Shown here: piece by piece, positions 58,451-64,000 of the stretch | Numbering within the stretch: position 1 is the stretch's first letter | Layout of the letters: the number at the start of each line of letters is the position of its first letter | Assembly: GCF_000495915.1 (NCBI RefSeq) | Contig: NZ_AOFQ01000055.1 | Span: 1-64,000 of the forward strand | Source of the DNA: Stutzerimonas chloritidismutans AW-1 | GTDB taxonomy: Bacteria > Pseudomonadota > Gammaproteobacteria > Pseudomonadales > Pseudomonadaceae | Length of the DNA: 64,000 nucleotides | Direction: 5' to 3' | Notes under the pieces: generated by a model | What the model saw: only the letters and a program-made list of their open reading frames with translations | Told to the model about the DNA's origin: nothing | Databases searched by the model: none | Translations under genes and position numbers: made by a program

Positions 58451-58648
58451 TCAGCCGCTGACCTTTTTCGGCTCCAACTGCTTGCTTGCCAAAGCGGCGT
58501 GCGGCGCGTCGGTTGGAGCATCATCCCTGACGACCAGCGATTCCGGCCATTGCCTAAAGCGAAGACCGGTAAGGCGGTTCAATGCCTCGAGCGCCGCGTC
58601 TGGCGCCCTCTGGTGCAAATACAGAATGGTGCTGCGCTTGCCGTCCAT
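58451..58648 (-). CDS. Small conserved hypothetical protein
   Basis: The 65-residue protein (MDGKRSTILYLHQRAPDAALEALNR...) has an AGGGGA ribosome site eight bases before the ATG at 58646-58648. It is convergent with the preceding gene: the two stop codons are separated by a single base. Amino acid composition and codon pattern look coding. The function is unknown. Confidence 0.65.
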   Translation of the reverse strand: MDGKRSTILYLHQRAPDAALEALNRLTGLRFRQWPESLVVRDDAPTDAPHAALASKQLEPKKVSG

Positions 58649-58786
58649 TACGTCTTCCCCTCAACTACTCCGAGCCATAGCCAGAAGCGTGCCATCACCT
58701 CGAAAACGCCGTCATGGCCTGTACGTACGCATCTGATCGCTCGAACAACCTGCCACCGAGCGCAGCGCCTCCACGTAAACACTCCC

Positions 58787-60019
58787 TTACTGACGATTTT
58801 TGTCACCGCCCGATTGCAACCAGTCGGCCAGGCTGCCACTGAACAGGCTGGCCTGTTCCTGCTGCAGTAGCTCCAGTGACTGGCGCAAAGTCGGATACCA
58901 GGGTTCGTTCAGCTGCTCGGGCAACGTTACGCGCGCTGACAGTGGCCACGGGTTGCAGCGCAATAGTTTATCCAGACTGTAGTGATTCAGATCTCGACAA
59001 AGCACCCAGCCCCCGGAACCCGTCCGACAGACCAGCTGTTCCTGTTCGAAGAAGCCGAGTATGTCGTCCCACTCATCCTCGGGAAGGCGCAGGCCGGCCC
59101 TGTGCAGATCACGCAGGCGCAGCTCCCGCCCCTCCTGCTGACGCTGGTGCAGGTTGCGCAGCAGCATCAGCATGACCAGCAGGCGTGGCAGCGGCCGACG
59201 GCGCCATTGCTGCGACGACGACAGGCCGCAGACCAGCTCGGCGCCGAACAGCACGATCATCCAGGACAGATAGACCCATAACAGAAACAGCGGGACAGCC
59301 GCGAAAGCGCCGTAGATCAGCTGATAGCTCGGGAAATAGCTGACGTACAGGCCGAACAGTTGCTTGGCCGCCTCGAACAACACTGCGGTGAATACACCGC
59401 CCACCAACGCATGCCGTAACGGGACACGGGTATTGGGCACCGCGGCGTAGATCAGAGTGAAGGCCGCCACGCTGAGCAGCAATGGCATGACCTTGATCAG
59501 CGTGCCGACGCCAATGAGCGCGTACGGCCCCGAGATCAGCGAAAGCGAGGCGATGTAGGTACTGGTGGCAAACCCTGCGCCGAGCAGCAGCGGCCCGAGG
59601 CTGAGAATCGCCCAATACAGCAGAAAACTGGACACCCCCCGTCGTGGCTGTCGTACGCGCCAAATGGTATTGAAGGCCTTCTCGATGGTCAGCAGCATCA
59701 TCAACGCGGTAGCCATGAGAAACCCGACCCCGAACCAGGTGAGTTGCCGCGCCTGGCTGGTGAACGCGAGCAGATATTCCTGGATGGTCGCGCCGGTGGA
59801 CGGGATGAAATTGTTGAATATGTAGAACTGGATCTGCTCGCCAACACCTTTGAAAGCGGGAATCGCCGACAGCATGGCGAACGTGACGGTCATCATCGGC
59901 ACCACGGCGAACAGGGTGGTGTAGGTCAAGGCCGCCGCGCTATGCGGACCTTGATCGGACAAAAAGCGCCGAACCAGGAAGCGACCGAACTCGAGGGCAT
60001 TGTCGATGCGCTGATGCAT
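58787..60019 (-). CDS. YihY/BrkB family inner-membrane protein
   Basis: The 410-residue protein has about six membrane helices, with the family blocks [24 protein letters not shown] at the start and [24 protein letters not shown] in the middle. After the last helix (about residue 290) there is a ~120-residue cytoplasmic tail ending near KNRQ, longer than in E. coli YihY. The earlier label 'ribonuclease BN' for the family is outdated. Confidence 0.92.
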   Translation of the reverse strand: MHQRIDNALEFGRFLVRRFLSDQGPHSAAALTYTTLFAVVPMMTVTFAMLSAIPAFKGVGEQIQFYIFNNFIPSTGATIQEYLLAFTSQARQLTWFGVGFLMATALMMLLTIEKAFNTIWRVRQPRRGVSSFLLYWAILSLGPLLLGAGFATSTYIASLSLISGPYALIGVGTLIKVMPLLLSVAAFTLIYAAVPNTRVPLRHALVGGVFTAVLFEAAKQLFGLYVSYFPSYQLIYGAFAAVPLFLLWVYLSWMIVLFGAELVCGLSSSQQWRRRPLPRLLVMLMLLRNLHQRQQEGRELRLRDLHRAGLRLPEDEWDDILGFFEQEQLVCRTGSGGWVLCRDLNHYSLDKLLRCNPWPLSARVTLPEQLNEPWYPTLRQSLELLQQEQASLFSGSLADWLQSGGDKNRQ

Positions 60020-60185
60020 CCCTTCTCCTTGTTACAGCTGCCTGGAGCCGTTGGCTCGACAGTGCTCATCGTCAAAAGACCCGGATCAGACCGAAAGCCT
60101 GCCCGGATCACCAGCGCTGCACATTTCGGTGAGCGCCACGTTGGGGGTTAGAATGGCCACCTCATCCGGCGAGACGCAACCACAA

Positions 60186-61544
<1,359 letters not shown>

Positions 61545-61596
61545 GGGCAGCTGATCACGGCGAAAACTGCTTCAGTGTTTTCGCCGACGTCGCCTA

Positions 61597-61755
61597 GTGG
61601 CCTGTGCGGTGAGTTGGTTGAGGCAAGTTCGGATGAACGTGGCTGCGAGACAAGGCGCTGCGACGAGCCATAGCGGGGCTATGGTAAGGAACAGCAACGC
61701 AGTATCGGGGCCATGGGCGCCGAAATTGACCAGCGGAACTTACCAAGCAGGCCAC
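61597..61755. repeat. MITE-like intergenic repeat with terminal inverted repeats
   Basis: A ~159 bp element bounded by imperfect 18-bp inverted repeats (GTGGCCTG... at 61597-61614; ...CAGGCCAC at 61738-61755), 14 of 18 positions matching. The interior has a 7-bp palindrome CCATAGC/GCTATGG at 61668-61684 inside a larger fold with CTGCG/CGCAG. No coding sequence. The right end is four bases before the hda stop. No clear target duplication was seen. Confidence 0.65.
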
Positions 61756-61758
61756 AAG

Positions 61759-62463
61759 CTACCAGCCGAGCGTTTCCTTGAGGAAAGGGATGGTCAGTTT
61801 GCGCTGCGCCTGCAGCGAGGCCTGATCCAGCTGATCGAGCAACTCGAACAGCGCGTTCATGCTGCGTGAGCCACGGGTCAGGATGAAGCGACCAACGTCA
61901 TCCGGCAGATTCAGCCCACGACGCGAGGCTCGCAGCTGCAGGGCGCGTAGCTTGTCCTCGTCGGACAGCTGTTGCAGCTGGAAAACCAGCGCCAGACTCA
62001 AACGAGATTTGAGGTCGGGCAGCGCAATCGACAACTCGCGCGGCGAGGCGTCCGCCGCCAGCAATAACCGTCGGCCGGCGTCACGCAAACGGTTGAACAG
62101 ATGGAACAACGCCTCCTCCCATACCGCGTCCCCGGCCACCGCATCGAGATCGTCCAGGCAGACCAGCTCGCTCTGCTCGAGGTTGTCGAGCAAGGCCGGA
62201 CCATATTCGGCCACTTCCGCCAACGGCAGATAGACAGCCAACTCTCCGCGCTCCTCCACCCGCAGGCAGGCAGCTTGCAGCAGATGACTACGACCGACAC
62301 CGGCCTGCCCCCAGAGATAGATCAACTCATCGGACCAGCCCGCAGCAGGCGAACACAGCCGCTCGACATAGCCGAGTGCGGCTGCATTGGCGCCAGGGTA
62401 GAAGTTGGCGAAGGTGGCGTCGTCGCGCAGACGGACGCCCAGGGGGAGCTGGATGGGTTTCAT
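61759..62463 (-). CDS. hda: DnaA inactivator Hda
   Basis: The 234-residue AAA+ protein has the Hda-type P-loop GQAGVGRSHLLQA, Walker B LVCLDDLDAV, and sensor/Arg-finger region. It stimulates DnaA-ATP hydrolysis with the beta clamp (regulatory inactivation of DnaA). The clamp-binding motif is near the N-terminus (IQLPLGV). Its ATG overlaps the stop of the upstream AI-2E permease gene. Confidence 0.95.
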   Translation of the reverse strand: MKPIQLPLGVRLRDDATFANFYPGANAAALGYVERLCSPAAGWSDELIYLWGQAGVGRSHLLQAACLRVEERGELAVYLPLAEVAEYGPALLDNLEQSELVCLDDLDAVAGDAVWEEALFHLFNRLRDAGRRLLLAADASPRELSIALPDLKSRLSLALVFQLQQLSDEDKLRALQLRASRRGLNLPDDVGRFILTRGSRSMNALFELLDQLDQASLQAQRKLTIPFLKETLGW

Positions 62464-63551
62464 GGCTGGCTGGGTGGTTCGGCCGGTGCACCGGCGGGCT
62501 CGGCGTAAAGGTCCGAGAGTTTATAGAGATCGTGCACATGGCGCAGCAGAACCATGATCACCGCCGCCACCGGCAGTGCCAGCAGCACACCGGTAAAACC
62601 GAACAGCTGACCACCGGCGAGCACCGCAAAAATCACCGCCACCGGATGCAGCCCAATGCGGTCGCCGACCAGTAACGGCGTCAGCAGCATCCCCTCGAGC
62701 ATCTGCCCTACCGTGAATACCGCCGCCACGCCGAGCAGCGGGTAAGGTGCCAGCCCGAACTGAAAGAGCACAGCGACCACCGCCGCACCGATGCCGACGA
62801 CGAAGCCCATATAGGGCACGATGCTGGCGAGGCCGGCGAGGACGCCTATCAACAGCCCCAGTTCGAGCCCGACCAGCATGAGGCCGGACGCATAGATGAT
62901 TGCCAATGCCAGCATGACCAGCAACTGGCCGCGGAGGAATGCGCCGATCACCTCATGGCACTCGCTCATCAGACGCACCACCATGCCCTCACCGCGGCGC
63001 GGCAGCAGGCTGCGCAGCTTGAGCATGATCAAATCCCAGTCGCGCATCAGATAGAAGCTCACCACCGGTATGAGCAGCAGGTTGCCGATCCATGCCAGCA
63101 GGGCCAGCCCCGACGCGGTGGCTCGGCTCAACACCACGCCGAGGACGTCAGTGGTGCTGCCCAGGTGTGCAGCGAATGCGGCCTTCAGCTGATCGAGACG
63201 CCAGAAATTGTCTTCCAGCCCGAACTGCGCCTGCACCCAGGGCAACGCCTGATGCTGCAACCAGTCCAGCGCCAGCGGCGCCAGCTGGTAGAGCTTCACC
63301 AGCTGCTTGCCGAGCATAGGCAGCAACACCAGCAACATCAGCAACATCAGCAGACTGAACAGGGCGAATACGACGATCACCCCCCAGGTACGCGAAAGCC
63401 CCCAGCGCTCCAGGCGATCGACCAGCGGATCTCCGAGATAGGCCAGCAGGATGCCGATGAGAAAAGGGGTGAGGATCGGCGTCAGCAGATATACCAGCCA
63501 GGCGCACAAGAGCACGCCTGCCAGCCAGAGCCAGCGGTTCGAATCGTTCAT
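62460..63551 (-). CDS. AI-2E family transporter (PerM-type), second copy
   Basis: The 363-residue protein is a paralogue of that at 31874, with the same helices and C-terminal core (VPYMGFVVGIGAAVVAVLFQFG). It lies upstream of hda with ATGA overlap, a pairing widespread in gammaproteobacteria. The ATG at 63549-63551 is used rather than a GTG two codons earlier. Substrate unknown. Confidence 0.9.
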   Translation of the reverse strand: MNDSNRWLWLAGVLLCAWLVYLLTPILTPFLIGILLAYLGDPLVDRLERWGLSRTWGVIVVFALFSLLMLLMLLVLLPMLGKQLVKLYQLAPLALDWLQHQALPWVQAQFGLEDNFWRLDQLKAAFAAHLGSTTDVLGVVLSRATASGLALLAWIGNLLLIPVVSFYLMRDWDLIMLKLRSLLPRRGEGMVVRLMSECHEVIGAFLRGQLLVMLALAIIYASGLMLVGLELGLLIGVLAGLASIVPYMGFVVGIGAAVVAVLFQFGLAPYPLLGVAAVFTVGQMLEGMLLTPLLVGDRIGLHPVAVIFAVLAGGQLFGFTGVLLALPVAAVIMVLLRHVHDLYKLSDLYAEPAGAPAEPPSQP

Positions 63552-63603
63552 GGTCACTCTATGCCTTCCGTGCAGGACAGTCGCCGATATAGGAATTGCG
63601 TCA

Positions 63604-64000
63604 TCACCAGCGGTAACGCATCACCGTGCCGCTCTCGGGCGACGCAGGCGCATTGTCGGGCTCGCCAACCACACCGCCCTCATCCATCGGCTGCCGTGCA
63701 TCCAGTGGTGCCTCGTCTTCGGCGACTTCATGCAAACGCGCCAGTGCCAGCTGAGCGCGCAACTGCTCCGGACTGGCGTTGACGCGATATACCAGGCGAT
63801 CACTTTCCACCCGCAGCAGGTTGCCACCAAAGGGTTCGAGCAAGCGATCCAGCTCCGCGAATCTCGCGACATCGGCCCCTAAGATCTCCAGGGTGATGTC
63901 CGACGCGGCGCCTGGCGCAACCACATAGCGTGGCGCCAGGTACTCACTGACGGACAGCATTACCGCATCCGCCAGTCCCTCGAGGGTTTCCGCCTCAGCC
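63604..64000 (-). CDS. DUF2066 family protein, C-terminal part (runs off the right edge)
   Basis: The reverse strand is open from the window end to a TGA at 63604-63606. The last part reads MLSVSEYLAPRYVVAPGAASD..VMRYRW. DUF2066 proteins are periplasmic and sit upstream of perM-hda in pseudomonads. The true start lies beyond the window. Confidence 0.8.
   Translation of the reverse strand, partial: AEAETLEGLADAVMLSVSEYLAPRYVVAPGAASDITLEILGADVARFAELDRLLEPFGGNLLRVESDRLVYRVNASPEQLRAQLALARLHEVAEDEAPLDARQPMDEGGVVGEPDNAPASPESGTVMRYRW

Overview
This 64 kb window is a stretch of core chromosome from a high-GC gammaproteobacterium of the Pseudomonas group, most like Stutzerimonas (P. stutzeri group) or a close relative. 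The evidence is the OprL/Pal lipoprotein, which is nearly residue-for-residue the Pseudomonas form, the gene order slyX-HIT-oprD-proS, ruvCAB-ybgC-tolQRAB-oprL-cpoB-queE-queC-tRNA-Lys, and nadA/bepA-like/tusA/perM/bcp/gcvR/dapA/bamC/purC/tRNA-Ser. All of these match the arrangement known from P. aeruginosa. No phage, plasmid, transposase or CRISPR gene was found. The only mobile-looking sequence is a ~160 bp MITE-like intergenic repeat next to hda. Both window ends cut genes: a molybdopterin oxidoreductase on the left and a DUF2066 protein on the right.

Layout. 0-2 kb: start of a molybdoenzyme and recJ. 2-6.5 kb: a 5-oxoprolinase locus (pxpABC plus an NRAMP-like carrier), divergent from a MarR-like regulator across a 36 bp near-palindrome. 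6.5-9.4 kb: yaeQ, a Fur-controlled bfd, bacterioferritin, an FKBP lipoprotein, and tRNA-Asp and tRNA-Val. 9.6-20.8 kb: rdgC, an azlC-azlD-MFS operon, an acetyltransferase, a large transporter/sensor-kinase hybrid, a DUF4010 membrane protein, rmuC and a Sel1-repeat protein. 21-24.4 kb: the ydbH-ynbE-ydbL envelope operon. 24.5-27.5 kb: DNA polymerase II and tRNA-Ser. 27.6-37.6 kb: purC, bamC, dapA, gcvR-like, bcp, an AI-2E-type permease, tusA, a BepA-like protease, nadA and a succinate/acetyl-CoA transferase. 37.8-50 kb: tRNA-Lys, queC, queE, the Tol-Pal operon, ruvBAC, yebC and aspS. 50-64 kb: a Dps-like ferritin, a membrane-anchored cold-shock protein, slyX, a HIT protein, oprD, proS, an orphan lipoprotein paired with a lytic transglycosylase, a thioredoxin-like lipoprotein, small unknown proteins, yihY, an arsC-like gene, wrbA, a DUF2069 protein, hda and a second AI-2E-type permease.

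How the genes work together. Most blocks are housekeeping: envelope integrity (tol-pal, bamC, ydbH operon, BepA-like), DNA repair (recJ, polB, ruvABC, rmuC, rdgC), translation (aspS, proS, four tRNAs, queuosine precursor genes), iron storage (bfd, bfr, Dps-like), and lysine, purine and NAD synthesis. The features most worth checking are the palindromic operator and atypical NRAMP-like carrier of the pxp locus, a one-base frameshift in cpoB at a six-C tract, a long-form purC at the bamC/dapA locus, a MITE-like element beside hda, and a face-to-face DnaA-box pair in the rmuC-ydbH gap.
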